A stretch of DNA of 6,614 nt. Origin: Chitinivibrionales bacterium. GTDB lineage: Bacteria; Fibrobacterota; Chitinivibrionia; Chitinivibrionales; FEN-1185. The position numbers and the translations under genes were made by a program. The stretch is from NCBI GenBank assembly GCA_028718065.1, contig JAQUMP010000195.1, positions 1-6,614 of the forward strand. The letters run 5' to 3'. Shown here piece by piece: positions 1 to 5,874 of this stretch (position 1 is the stretch's first letter; each line of letters starts with the position of its first letter). The notes below the pieces were generated by a model. The model was not told where the DNA came from. It saw only the letters and a program-made list of their open reading frames with translations, and made no database searches.

Positions 1-237
1 GGAGACGTAGGTTATTTGCGGATTAACCAGAATGTAGGGCGATTCGTCGCCGCGTTCTTTACTTACAGCAATAACCGCGATCGATTTTCCGATCTGGGGC
101 GCGGCCAAACCAACGCCGTCGCGTTCCAGTAGGGTTTCGATAAGTTCCTTTGCAAACGCGCCAAGCTGCTTATCGAATTTAGCAACGGGCTCGGCCTGCT
201 TTCGTAAAACAGGGTCGCCGTAAATTCGCACGGTCAT
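1..237 (-). CDS. def: Peptide deformylase, N-terminal part (3' end beyond window)
   Basis: Removes the N-terminal formyl group from nascent proteins; a cytosolic metalloenzyme that acts at the ribosome exit. The 79 visible residues start MTVRIYGDPVLRKQAEPV, the usual opening of the family (short beta strand, then DPVLR). They include motif I, GVGLAAPQIG, at residues 41-50, whose Gln helps form the oxyanion site. The EGCLS and HEXXH metal-binding motifs lie beyond position 1, so completeness cannot be judged. The ATG at 237-235 sits 5 bp after the yajC stop. A purine-rich AAGAAGAAG run inside the last yajC codons could serve as ribosome binding site, so the two genes are probably co-transcribed and translationally coupled. 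Identification is firm. Confidence 0.95.
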   Translation of the reverse strand, partial: MTVRIYGDPVLRKQAEPVAKFDKQLGAFAKELIETLLERDGVGLAAPQIGKSIAVIAVSKERGDESPYILVNPQITYVS

Positions 238-242
238 AAAAA

Positions 243-638
243 TTACTTCTTCTTTTCTTCTTTATTGTCAATTTTATCCGCGGGTGGATTCAAGACCGCC
301 GCGATGGCCGCTTTACGTAATTCTATTACCGTATTTTCGGCGATTTTGACCATGATGGTGTCTTCGCCGTCTTTGGTCATGCCCACGGTCCCGATGATCC
401 CGCCGATCGTTGCGATCTTATCGCCCTTTTTAACATTTTTGAGCATGTTCTGCTGCTCTTTTTGTTTTTTCTGCTGGGGCCGGATCATAAGAAAGTAAAT
501 TATAACGAACATCACGAGCATCATGGGCAGCATGCCCATGAGCCCGCCATCCTGTTTGGCAGGCGCGGCGGCCTGGGCAAACGTGGCGACCGCGCTCGCA
601 TTGACTAACAGAAGTGCGCTATACAAATGCTTTTTCAT
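243..638 (-). CDS. yajC: Sec translocon accessory protein YajC
   Basis: YajC is a small inner-membrane subunit that associates with SecDF in the Sec protein-export machinery. The 131-residue product has a signal-like hydrophobic segment at residues 7-24 ending AQA, then a strong membrane segment at about 34-52. This is followed by the family signature IRPQQKKQKEQQ (52-63) and KKGDKIATIGGIIGTV (70-85), and the protein ends in a charged Lys/Glu tail. The N-terminal extension with a possible cleavable signal makes it longer than the roughly 110-residue E. coli protein, as in other phyla. Translation starts at ATG 638-636, nine nucleotides after a clear AAAGGA Shine-Dalgarno. It is the first gene of a yajC-def pair. 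Confidence 0.97.
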   Translation of the reverse strand: MKKHLYSALLLVNASAVATFAQAAAPAKQDGGLMGMLPMMLVMFVIIYFLMIRPQQKKQKEQQNMLKNVKKGDKIATIGGIIGTVGMTKDGEDTIMVKIAENTVIELRKAAIAAVLNPPADKIDNKEEKKK

Positions 639-647
639 GATTCTTTT

Positions 648-653
648 TCCTTT
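648..653 (-). promoter_or_regulatory. Shine-Dalgarno site of yajC
   Basis: On the minus strand the bases read AAAGGA, with nine nucleotides between it and the yajC ATG. It is one of the few convincing ribosome binding sites in the window and contrasts with the starts at 885 and 5778, which have none. Confidence 0.7.
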
Positions 654-680
654 CGTCTGTTTATTTTGTTTATTTTTCTT

Positions 681-686
681 ATTCTA
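681..686 (-). promoter_or_regulatory. Possible -10 element for yajC-def
   Basis: The minus strand reads TAGAAT, five of six matches to TATAAT, inside an A-rich stretch about 43 bases before the yajC start. No recognisable -35 hexamer lies at the expected spacing, so this is only the best candidate in the region. Other A/T hexamers nearby could serve equally well. Confidence 0.3.
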
Positions 687-702
687 ATTTTAACAAACGC
701 AT

Positions 703-760
703 CGTGCGTGGGGGGCAACCGAGATATCATATTCAGCACGAAGTTGCCGACCCCCCTACG
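703..760. repeat. Inverted repeat with G/C tracts (two competing hairpins)
   Basis: GGCAAC at 714-719 pairs with GTTGCC at 744-749. The stem continues past a small bulge through G-tract 710-713 and C-tract 751-756 and ends with CGT/ACG. A second pairing set uses CGTGC 703-707 with GCACG 736-740 and TTCAGC 732-737 with GCTGAA 760-765, so the two folds are partly exclusive. There is no clear T-run next to either stem, which argues against an ordinary terminator. It could be a decayed mobile repeat or an RNA structure in a leader. Confidence 0.55.
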
Positions 761-775
761 CTGAAAAAGCCAAAA
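753..775. repeat. Imperfect direct repeat, copy 1
   Basis: A 23-base unit beginning CCCCTACGCTGAAAA. It recurs at 785-807 with 21 of 23 bases identical, the only difference being AG versus GA at unit positions 16-17. The period is 32 bp and the 9-bp spacer is unrelated and T/C-rich. Its first bases also form the right arm of the inverted repeat at 703-760. Confidence 0.85.
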
Positions 776-784
776 AATTTCCCA

Positions 785-807
785 CCCCTACGCTGAAAAG
801 ACCAAAA
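785..807. repeat. Imperfect direct repeat, copy 2
   Basis: Second copy of the CCCCTACGCTGAAAA unit, 32 bp after the first, or about three helical turns. That spacing would place both copies on the same DNA face, as expected for paired protein-binding sites. Two copies are too few for a CRISPR call, and no cas gene is present. Confidence 0.85.
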
Positions 808-857
808 CCATTTGATTCATTTTATTTTTCACGAAACAAAATACATAAAACACCTTC

Positions 858-869
858 TATACTGGTATA
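858..869. promoter_or_regulatory. Dyad overlapping the amidohydrolase -10 (candidate operator)
   Basis: The bases read TATAC-TG-GTATA, a perfect inverted repeat with a 2-bp centre. The right arm shares four bases with the TATAAT hexamer at 866-871. A repressor bound here would block the promoter directly. The dyad is short and A/T-rich, so chance is possible. No cognate regulator can be named. Confidence 0.4.
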
Positions 870-871
870 AT
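863..871 (+). promoter_or_regulatory. Extended -10 promoter of the amidohydrolase gene
   Basis: TGG-TATAAT is a perfect -10 hexamer preceded by the TGn extension, which can compensate for a poor -35; none resembling TTGACA is present 16-18 bp upstream. Transcription would be expected to begin near 877-879, only about 6-8 bases before the ATG at 885. The mRNA would therefore have almost no leader. Confidence 0.65.
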
Positions 872-884
872 ATTATATCTCATT

Positions 885-2117
885 ATGGCCACTATTTATT
901 ATGCCGCGGAGGTATTGCTGCCGAACGCCCAGGTCGTTGCGCAAGGCGCGGTGGCCGTTGAGGGTGATACAATCATTGCCGCCGGGCCCCGCAGCCATCT
1001 AAGGCGAAGCAGCGACGATCGCATTGTAAATGTCGGCAACCTGCTCCTCATGCCCGGCCTCATTAACATGCACACGCACCTGGAAGAGGGCGTGGTGCGC
1101 GGCATTGCGCCGCAATCGGACGAAACCTTCGCGTCGTGGAGCGCCAAGAAAAACAGCCGGCTGCGGCAGGCCGGCGCCGCCGCGGTGCGCCATGCGCTGG
1201 AACTGGGCGTGCGCGAGTGCCTGGCCGGCGGCACCACCACCGTGGTGGACAGTAATCGTATCGGCATCGCGCCGGGGATCCTGTCGCGGCAGCCGATTCG
1301 CTCCTGCGCGATCCACGAAATCCCGGCGCTGGAAGAGAACCCCGACATCGCGCTGATTGCGTCGCTTAAAGAGCGCATTGCCTGTGCCGGAAATTCACCG
1401 CGCCAAACAACGGGCGTAGGGCCCTACGCGCTTTTTTCGCTCACGCCGGACGAACTCCGCACTTGTCAAGCATTTGCCGCCAGACACGGTTACCGCTGGG
1501 CAAGCCATATTTCCGAAAGCGCCGAAGAGCTCCAGGCGTTTTCCGAGCAGAGCGGCGATCTTTATTTTCAGATTACCCGCAAACAAGCCTGGCCCTACGG
1601 CAAAACCGAACGCGGCTCACTGCCCTTTGCGCTGGAGAACAACCTCATTCCGGCCGGGGCGATCTGTTTTCATTGCAATTATGCCGGCGGCGCGGAGCTT
1701 TCCGCCCTGGCCGAGCGCCGCTGCGCCATCGTGCTGTGCCTGCAATATAACCAGGAGCTGGGGCACAAGCCCTTTGCGCTGGAAAGCGCGCTCAACCGCG
1801 GCGCGGCGATCTGCCTTGGCACCGAAAGCATCGCCGATTCCCCTTCGGTAAACCTGTTCGACGAGCTTTACACGGCGCGAAGGCTCTATGCCCACATTCC
1901 CGCGGCCGTGTTGCTTTCCTGGGTCGGCGCCAACCCCGCGCGGGCGCTGGGCATGCAGGATGTTCTGGGGGCGCTCAGCCCGGGGTTTAAGGCCGATTTT
2001 ATCGGGGTGCGGTTTGCCCACGGCGCGGGCGAAGATCCGCTGGAGGCGCTGTTGAACGAACAGCCGGAGGTGCGGCTCGTGGTCGTTGACGGCGAGGAAA
2101 TTATCGTGAATTATTGA
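885..2117 (+). CDS. Amidohydrolase-superfamily deaminase-like enzyme
   Basis: A 410-residue cytosolic metal-dependent hydrolase of the cytosine deaminase / methylthioadenosine-adenosylhomocysteine deaminase / aminodeoxyfutalosine deaminase-like group. The small beta-sandwich is built from residues 1-55 and the C-terminal part from about 363 (ALSPGFKADF, then VVVDGEEI). The barrel carries the metal motif PGLINMHTHLE (H63, H65), GGTTTVVD (115-122), HISE with H208 and probable catalytic E211, and H263. By eye alignment, the normally invariant Asp of the GTDS motif is Glu (E314 in LGTES). The PH of the usual SPHAPYT motif is also replaced (Y181 in GVGPYALF). These changes suggest an altered substrate or metal preference, or loss of deaminase activity; the substrate cannot be named. 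No Shine-Dalgarno precedes the ATG, but the N-terminus fits the family. The gene converges on the 281-residue exported-protein gene with 6 bp between stops. Confidence 0.9.
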   Translation: MATIYYAAEVLLPNAQVVAQGAVAVEGDTIIAAGPRSHLRRSSDDRIVNVGNLLLMPGLINMHTHLEEGVVRGIAPQSDETFASWSAKKNSRLRQAGAAAVRHALELGVRECLAGGTTTVVDSNRIGIAPGILSRQPIRSCAIHEIPALEENPDIALIASLKERIACAGNSPRQTTGVGPYALFSLTPDELRTCQAFAARHGYRWASHISESAEELQAFSEQSGDLYFQITRKQAWPYGKTERGSLPFALENNLIPAGAICFHCNYAGGAELSALAERRCAIVLCLQYNQELGHKPFALESALNRGAAICLGTESIADSPSVNLFDELYTARRLYAHIPAAVLLSWVGANPARALGMQDVLGALSPGFKADFIGVRFAHGAGEDPLEALLNEQPEVRLVVVDGEEIIVNY

Positions 2118-2125
2118 GATAATTT
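2098..2125. terminator. Weak hairpin between convergent genes
   Basis: AAATTATC at 2098-2105 is perfectly complementary to GATAATTT at 2118-2125, with a 12-base loop containing the amidohydrolase stop codon. The right arm reaches into the stop codon of the minus-strand gene. The stem is almost all A/T, and the plus strand then reads ACTTTTGG. It is the only candidate terminator in the 6-bp convergent gap and a poor one. Confidence 0.25.
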
Positions 2126-2969
2126 ACTTTTGGTTGGCGATGAAACAGGTCGCGCGACCGTCCTGAACGGTTTTTACCACCACAATCCCCTTGGTCCCGC
2201 GAGCGCGGGGTAAAAGGGCTCCGTACGCCGGGGACGCCGCAAATTGCCTATTGTTAAGTAACGAGCCGTCAAGCCCGTAGCAAGAGACCGAAATCGCGAC
2301 GCCCTGCTTGCGGGCGGCGACCGGCACCGAAGCGCGCGCCGGTTTGGCGATCATGGTTATATCGAAGGTTACCGATTGCCCGCCCAGGTTTATGGCCGCG
2401 GAGGTGACCGTAACAAAGCCCGGGGCGCTGCCGATAATGCGGTACGAGCCGTCGCCAAGGCTGTCGAAAGAAAACAGGCCTTTGCCGGTGCTGGTGGTGG
2501 AATCGATGGACGTCCAGACCTGCAGCAGGCCTTGCTGTACGCGCTGCTGCAGCACAAGCAGAGCACCGCCGATGGCCGCCCCGTTTTTGTCGGCGTTTTT
2601 GAGCGTGCCTTTAATGCTGATGGTATCGGTCAGGGTCGTTAGAACAATGTTAACGGTCTGGACTCCGGAAGCGCTCACCGTGGCCCAGTTCATCTCCTGC
2701 TGCCGGTATCCCGCCTTAAGCGCCACAATAAGATATTGCCCCCGCGCCACCGCAGAAAAAGTGTACCTTCCCTGCGCATCGGAGGTTGTGGAATCTATGG
2801 AAATACGCGTGCTCTGGGTTGACGTTAAAATAAGCAGAACATTCTGAAGCGCCCCTCCCGAGAGGCTGTTTTCGGTCACGCTTCCGCTGATGGTCCCGCC
2901 GAAAACGCCGTGCAACGCGCAAAAAAGCAGAAGGCCCGGCAGGGGCAGCGACACCTGGAACGGCTTCAT
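2124..2969 (-). CDS. Exported protein with two carboxypeptidase-regulatory-like domains
   Basis: A 281-residue secreted or surface protein of unknown function. Residues 1-25 form a signal peptide (short basic start, hydrophobic PLPGLLLFCALHGVF, likely cleavage near FGG). Two CarboxypepD_reg-like beta-sandwich domains follow at about 26-111 and 117-207. Both share the stretch SIDSTTS (57-63 and 154-160) and the Gly-aromatic pattern of the fold (GRYTF...GQYLIVALKAGY and GLFSF...GSYRIIGSAPGF), pointing to internal duplication. Residues 208-281 contain CYGLDGSLL and GTKGIVVVKTV, resembling a diverged C-terminal surface-sorting domain of the type IX kind; this is an inference. The ATG lies 4 bp after the lipoprotein stop, with AGGAG inside the lipoprotein's last codons, so it is probably translated in tandem with that gene. 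No catalytic motif was seen. Confidence 0.85.
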   Translation of the reverse strand: MKPFQVSLPLPGLLLFCALHGVFGGTISGSVTENSLSGGALQNVLLILTSTQSTRISIDSTTSDAQGRYTFSAVARGQYLIVALKAGYRQQEMNWATVSASGVQTVNIVLTTLTDTISIKGTLKNADKNGAAIGGALLVLQQRVQQGLLQVWTSIDSTTSTGKGLFSFDSLGDGSYRIIGSAPGFVTVTSAAINLGGQSVTFDITMIAKPARASVPVAARKQGVAISVSCYGLDGSLLNNRQFAASPAYGALLPRARGTKGIVVVKTVQDGRATCFIANQK

Positions 2970-2973
2970 AATT

Positions 2974-4926
2974 TTATTTTAGCTCCTGGGCGCCGATATC
3001 GGGCGCCTTGCCCATATAGCCGTGACCCACGTCGATGCCGGCATCCACGCAGGGACTGCCTTGACCAAGAGCGAAGAACGCGGTCAACTCGGCGAAATAG
3101 GCGTCGGTGCTTTTGTAAAGTGCCGTTGCGGGGATCGCCGGGACCGCGGGCGGGATGTTAAAACCGGGATCGCCCCGAAAATTGGAGGGCCCGCGGTCGA
3201 TGCCGCCGCTTAAGACCGAAAGATTATTGGCATAGCCGTAGGGGCCGTTCCGTTCTTCGGTAAAGTCAATGCGGCAATTATAGATCGTATTGTTGCTGAC
3301 CGGAATAAAACGCGCGGCCGGAGCATCCAGGAGGAGGCCGGCTGCATGCCCGCCGCCGATGAGATAATCGTTGAAAATTTCGATGGTGCCGCGCGCCTGC
3401 GGCCCGATTTTAATACAGGTGTTGCTGTCGGAAAGCGCTCCCGCCGGACCGGGACCGGTTTCCAGGTAGTTATCGCGGCACACCACCGCGGCGGCCCGGT
3501 CGATGGTAAGGGCGCTTTGGGCCGCACCTTTGCCGGCAAGTCGAACGATGGTATTATTCACGGTAAGACCGCGGGATTGGTCTTCATCGGTTTCGGCCGA
3601 ACCGAGATAGATCCCGCAGGTAAAAGCGCCTTCGATCGTGCAGTGCGCGATAATGCAATCCTGATTCTGGCGTTTAAATAAACAGGCCGTGCGGCCCCCG
3701 CCGAAAAAGTAACATTCCTCCACGGCGCCCTGCTGCGTGGCGTAAAACACCAGGGCGCTGCTGGTGTCCGCGGCGGAATCCGGCCCGGCAGGATTGACAA
3801 ATTGGCAATTAGAAACGGTGCAATGGTCGCTCTCCCAGCTCTGGATGGCCCCAGCGCTAAAGCCGCTGAAGCCGCACCCGTCTATGGTAATGCGGCTGGA
3901 GGAGGTAATCCTGCAAGCGAGATTATAATTGACAAAAGACATATTGCGCAGTTCGAGCCGGGCCGTGTTGCTCACGGAAAAGGCGGTCAGGGCCGTGGGC
4001 GCGCCGAGGGTGGCATCGGCATCGGCATTTAAAACAGCGCCGCCGCTTTGGGGCCCGCGGATGACGATGGCGGCGTGCGGGGCGCCGCTGGAGAACACCT
4101 GCAGATCGTGCTCTCCCCGGTAAACACCGGCGGCGATGAGCAGCGTATCGCCGGCATTCAGCAAGCGGCATGCTTTACGGATGCTAAGTAGCGGCGCGAG
4201 CAGCCCGTCGTTGTCGTCGCTGCCGGTGGTGGCCACGTGATACGTAATCCCGGCGAAAAAGGTGCTGGTGTCGCCGGGTGTAATCAGGGCCTGTTCAACC
4301 AGGACCTGTCGCAGGTCGCTGCCGGATTGACCATAGGCAAGCAGGGCAATGGTTCCGGCGGGCAGGGAATCGACGATGGCAAAGGCGGCGGTCGACGATG
4401 CGCGATGAATGCGCTGCGAAAGGTGCGTTCCGGGAACAAAAATATACGTACGCAGAGAATCGAAACTTGGGGGAATGCGCACGCAGGCCGCGCCCCAGGG
4501 CAGTAAAGAATCGGTCCCTAAAAAAAGCGAATCTGACCCCTTTAAGGCGAATTCGGATTTCAGCAGGCGCCGGCCCGACACGGGATTTTGGGCTTCCAGC
4601 GAATAGCTGTCGGCCGGAACATTTGTAAAGCAATAGGCGCCGGCCGAATCGGTCGTGTCCGTAAACGCAACCTGCGCTTGAGCGGAAAGCGGTGAATAGG
4701 CGTGTGGTGTAAAGTAAACAATGGTCCCCGCAGCGTTGGCTGCGGGATTTGCAATAATGCCTCGTACCTTGGCATTGCCGGTCTGGGAGGTGCCGCCCGC
4801 CATGGTCGGGCTGGTGGAGCACGACGGCAGCAAAACACCCAGGAGCAGGCATGCAACCACGCCGCCACCAAGCAGTTTGGTTCGCCGGGCGATAGAACGG
4901 TTCTTTTTAAAACGGAATAACGTCAC
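2974..4926 (-). CDS. Beta-helix lipoprotein with N-terminal beta-sandwich domain
   Basis: A 650-residue exported lipoprotein. The basic N-terminus (FRFKKNRSIARR) and hydrophobic core 18-34 lead to a lipobox ending LLPSC, with C36 as the acylated residue. A carboxypeptidase-regulatory-like beta-sandwich follows at about 52-115 (KVRGII...DSAGAYCFTNVPADSYSL). From 229 begins a right-handed parallel beta-helix of the pectate-lyase-like/DUF1565 type (YHVATTGSDDNDG, SIRKACRLLNAGDTLLIAAGVY). It runs through irregular rungs to the standard ending GSPCVDAG...PDIGAQE at 623-648. Such proteins bind or cleave polysaccharides, but no catalytic residues can be assigned. Mature Cys are unusually many (16 besides C36), several stacked on successive rungs. 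The start is GTG at 4926-4924 with a weak GGCGGGG upstream; the first in-frame stop upstream is the previous gene's own TAA. Second gene of the three-gene unit. Confidence 0.88.
   Translation of the reverse strand: MTLFRFKKNRSIARRTKLLGGGVVACLLLGVLLPSCSTSPTMAGGTSQTGNAKVRGIIANPAANAAGTIVYFTPHAYSPLSAQAQVAFTDTTDSAGAYCFTNVPADSYSLEAQNPVSGRRLLKSEFALKGSDSLFLGTDSLLPWGAACVRIPPSFDSLRTYIFVPGTHLSQRIHRASSTAAFAIVDSLPAGTIALLAYGQSGSDLRQVLVEQALITPGDTSTFFAGITYHVATTGSDDNDGLLAPLLSIRKACRLLNAGDTLLIAAGVYRGEHDLQVFSSGAPHAAIVIRGPQSGGAVLNADADATLGAPTALTAFSVSNTARLELRNMSFVNYNLACRITSSSRITIDGCGFSGFSAGAIQSWESDHCTVSNCQFVNPAGPDSAADTSSALVFYATQQGAVEECYFFGGGRTACLFKRQNQDCIIAHCTIEGAFTCGIYLGSAETDEDQSRGLTVNNTIVRLAGKGAAQSALTIDRAAAVVCRDNYLETGPGPAGALSDSNTCIKIGPQARGTIEIFNDYLIGGGHAAGLLLDAPAARFIPVSNNTIYNCRIDFTEERNGPYGYANNLSVLSGGIDRGPSNFRGDPGFNIPPAVPAIPATALYKSTDAYFAELTAFFALGQGSPCVDAGIDVGHGYMGKAPDIGAQELK
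2983..2987 (-). promoter_or_regulatory. Shine-Dalgarno within the upstream gene's last codons
   Basis: The minus strand reads AGGAG inside the codons for the final Gln-Glu-Leu of the lipoprotein, 13 nt before the ATG of the 281-residue protein. The spacing is longer than usual. The position suggests translation of the downstream gene depends partly on ribosomes finishing the upstream one. Confidence 0.45.
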
Positions 4927-4941
4927 AAAACCCCGCCAGCA

Positions 4942-5778
4942 TTACAAAACATTTCGATCGATGCTTTTGCTCACCGGAAAAAGCTGAATGTTCATTTGGT
5001 ACACGGCATTGGAACCCTGGTCGGCATTGACGATGCCGATAACGCGTTCTTTAAACGCATTGATTTCGGTCGTTAAAACATCGTAGCACGACGGCGATAT
5101 GCCCATGGTAACGCCGGATACATGGCGCGCCTGCATTGGAACGTTGTCAAGCGCCTGGCCGGCAAGCGCCGTCATGCGGCGGTTAAAATTGCGCACACCC
5201 AGCGAAAGCACCTTTGATCCGGTGGAAATGGCCGCGTGGGTCTGGCGGTAGGAACCGTCGGGCCGGCGCGCGATCAGGCCCAGCTTAAGCAGCAGCGCCA
5301 CCGCCTCCTTGGCTTCGCGCGGTTTTATGGCGGGCAAAACGGCCGCGGCCATGGCCTTGTAATCGTCCTTGAAGTCGCGCAGCCCTAAAAGTTCGCGCAC
5401 GACGCTGGTGTGCCATTTGTCGTAATAATCGTAGGCGTCGCCGGCCAGGACGTATTCGTTTACAACATGCGCCATGGAACGCAGGATGGCGTAGTGTTCT
5501 TGTTTGTCAAGAGCGGTTTTGGCTTGGTTGAACATGACCAGGTGCCGGAAAAAGGCGGACTGTTTTTCGTTGAGTTTTAAGGCTATACGGAATTTTTCGA
5601 TCATGGGAGCGGTGAGGTTGCGCTTGCCCTCGGCCACCAGCTTAAAAAATACCGGGGATTTTATGCCGGCCTTGTTGGAAAAATAGCGGTATGAAAAAAA
5701 GTGGGTTTTTTCCTTGTTTTCTTTATAATAATCCTTGAGGAATTCGCGGTAGTCGATATAGGAAAAAATTTCTTTCAT
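4942..5778 (-). CDS. TIGR02147 (DUF4423) family helix-turn-helix protein
   Basis: A probable cytosolic transcription regulator of the TIGR02147 family, known as many paralogs in Fibrobacter and in some Bdellovibrio-type bacteria; individual functions are largely unestablished. From the ATG at 5778 the product is 278 residues. It opens MKEIFSYIDYREFLKDYY, the family's usual start, followed by an XRE-like helix-turn-helix at about 28-68 (FSYRYFSNKAGIKSP, then LVAEGKRNLT). A helical linker comes next, then a winged-helix-like segment at about 152-182 (KPREAKEAVALLLKLGLI, DGSYRQT). The typical C-terminus ends VYQMNIQLFPVSK at 259-271. The reading frame is open back to 5817, but the -10 element at 5822-5827 would start transcription near 5815, and family homology starts at the 5778 ATG. 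No Shine-Dalgarno is evident. First gene of the unit with the lipoprotein and exported protein. Confidence 0.9.
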   Translation of the reverse strand: MKEIFSYIDYREFLKDYYKENKEKTHFFSYRYFSNKAGIKSPVFFKLVAEGKRNLTAPMIEKFRIALKLNEKQSAFFRHLVMFNQAKTALDKQEHYAILRSMAHVVNEYVLAGDAYDYYDKWHTSVVRELLGLRDFKDDYKAMAAAVLPAIKPREAKEAVALLLKLGLIARRPDGSYRQTHAAISTGSKVLSLGVRNFNRRMTALAGQALDNVPMQARHVSGVTMGISPSCYDVLTTEINAFKERVIGIVNADQGSNAVYQMNIQLFPVSKSIDRNVL

Positions 5779-5821
5779 ACTATCATAGAATATTGCCATT
5801 CTTAACAAAAAAAGCAAGCAA

Positions 5822-5827
5822 ATTATA
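5822..5827 (-). promoter_or_regulatory. -10 element of the TIGR02147 operon
   Basis: The minus strand reads TATAAT, preceded by ACAG, in a non-coding gap. The -35 region 16-18 bp upstream does not resemble TTGACA, so an activator or an alternative promoter architecture is possible. Predicted initiation near 5815 leaves a leader of about 37 nt before the ATG at 5778. Confidence 0.5.
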
Positions 5828-5857
5828 CTGTTTTTGTACCCGTGGTGGATACGAAAA

Positions 5858-5874
5858 CAGGCTAAATTTGCCTG
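5858..5874 (-). terminator. Dyad CAGGC...GCCTG: weak terminator or operator
   Basis: CAGGC at 5858-5862 and GCCTG at 5870-5874 flank an A/T centre (TAAATTT). Read on the minus strand, the 5-bp stem is followed by TTTTCG, the form of a minimal intrinsic terminator for the FTR-rubredoxin transcript. The 17-bp dyad also lies about 43-59 bp before the predicted start of the TIGR02147 operon, where an activator could bind. A second dyad, AATTG-AG-CAATT, abuts it at 5875-5886. The sequence cannot decide between the two roles. Confidence 0.4.

Larger units (their letters stand above)
639..884. other. Divergent intergenic region yajC / amidohydrolase
   Basis: This 246-bp gene-free stretch separates the minus-strand yajC-def pair from the plus-strand amidohydrolase. 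It is much richer in A/T than the flanking genes, except for a G/C-tract block at 703-807 that carries two kinds of repeat. The left part holds the yajC leader. The right part, from about 810, is an A/T-rich promoter region ending in a near-consensus -10. No small gene with a credible start and composition was found in it. Confidence 0.8.

Noticed and set aside
704..790. G-quadruplex potential in the G/C tracts
   Set aside because: G-runs of each strand are separated by loops much longer than a stable quadruplex allows.
753..807. Two direct repeats as the beginning of a CRISPR array
   Set aside because: Only two copies, a 9-bp spacer far too short, repeats imperfect, no leader or cas genes.
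899..1378. 159-residue minus-strand open frame inside the amidohydrolase gene
   Set aside because: Antisense to an unmistakable family protein; its Ser/Arg/Ala-rich translation is what a G/C-rich shadow frame gives, and it has no domain.
2308..2847. 179-residue plus-strand open frame across the exported-protein gene
   Set aside because: Shadow of the minus-strand gene, which has a signal peptide and two recognisable domains; the plus translation is low-complexity Ala/Arg/Ser/Val/Thr.
4295..4852. 185-residue minus-strand frame within the lipoprotein's 5' half
   Set aside because: Same-strand alternate frame of the lipoprotein gene, rich in Arg/Pro/Cys. The long frame has the lipobox and domain signatures.
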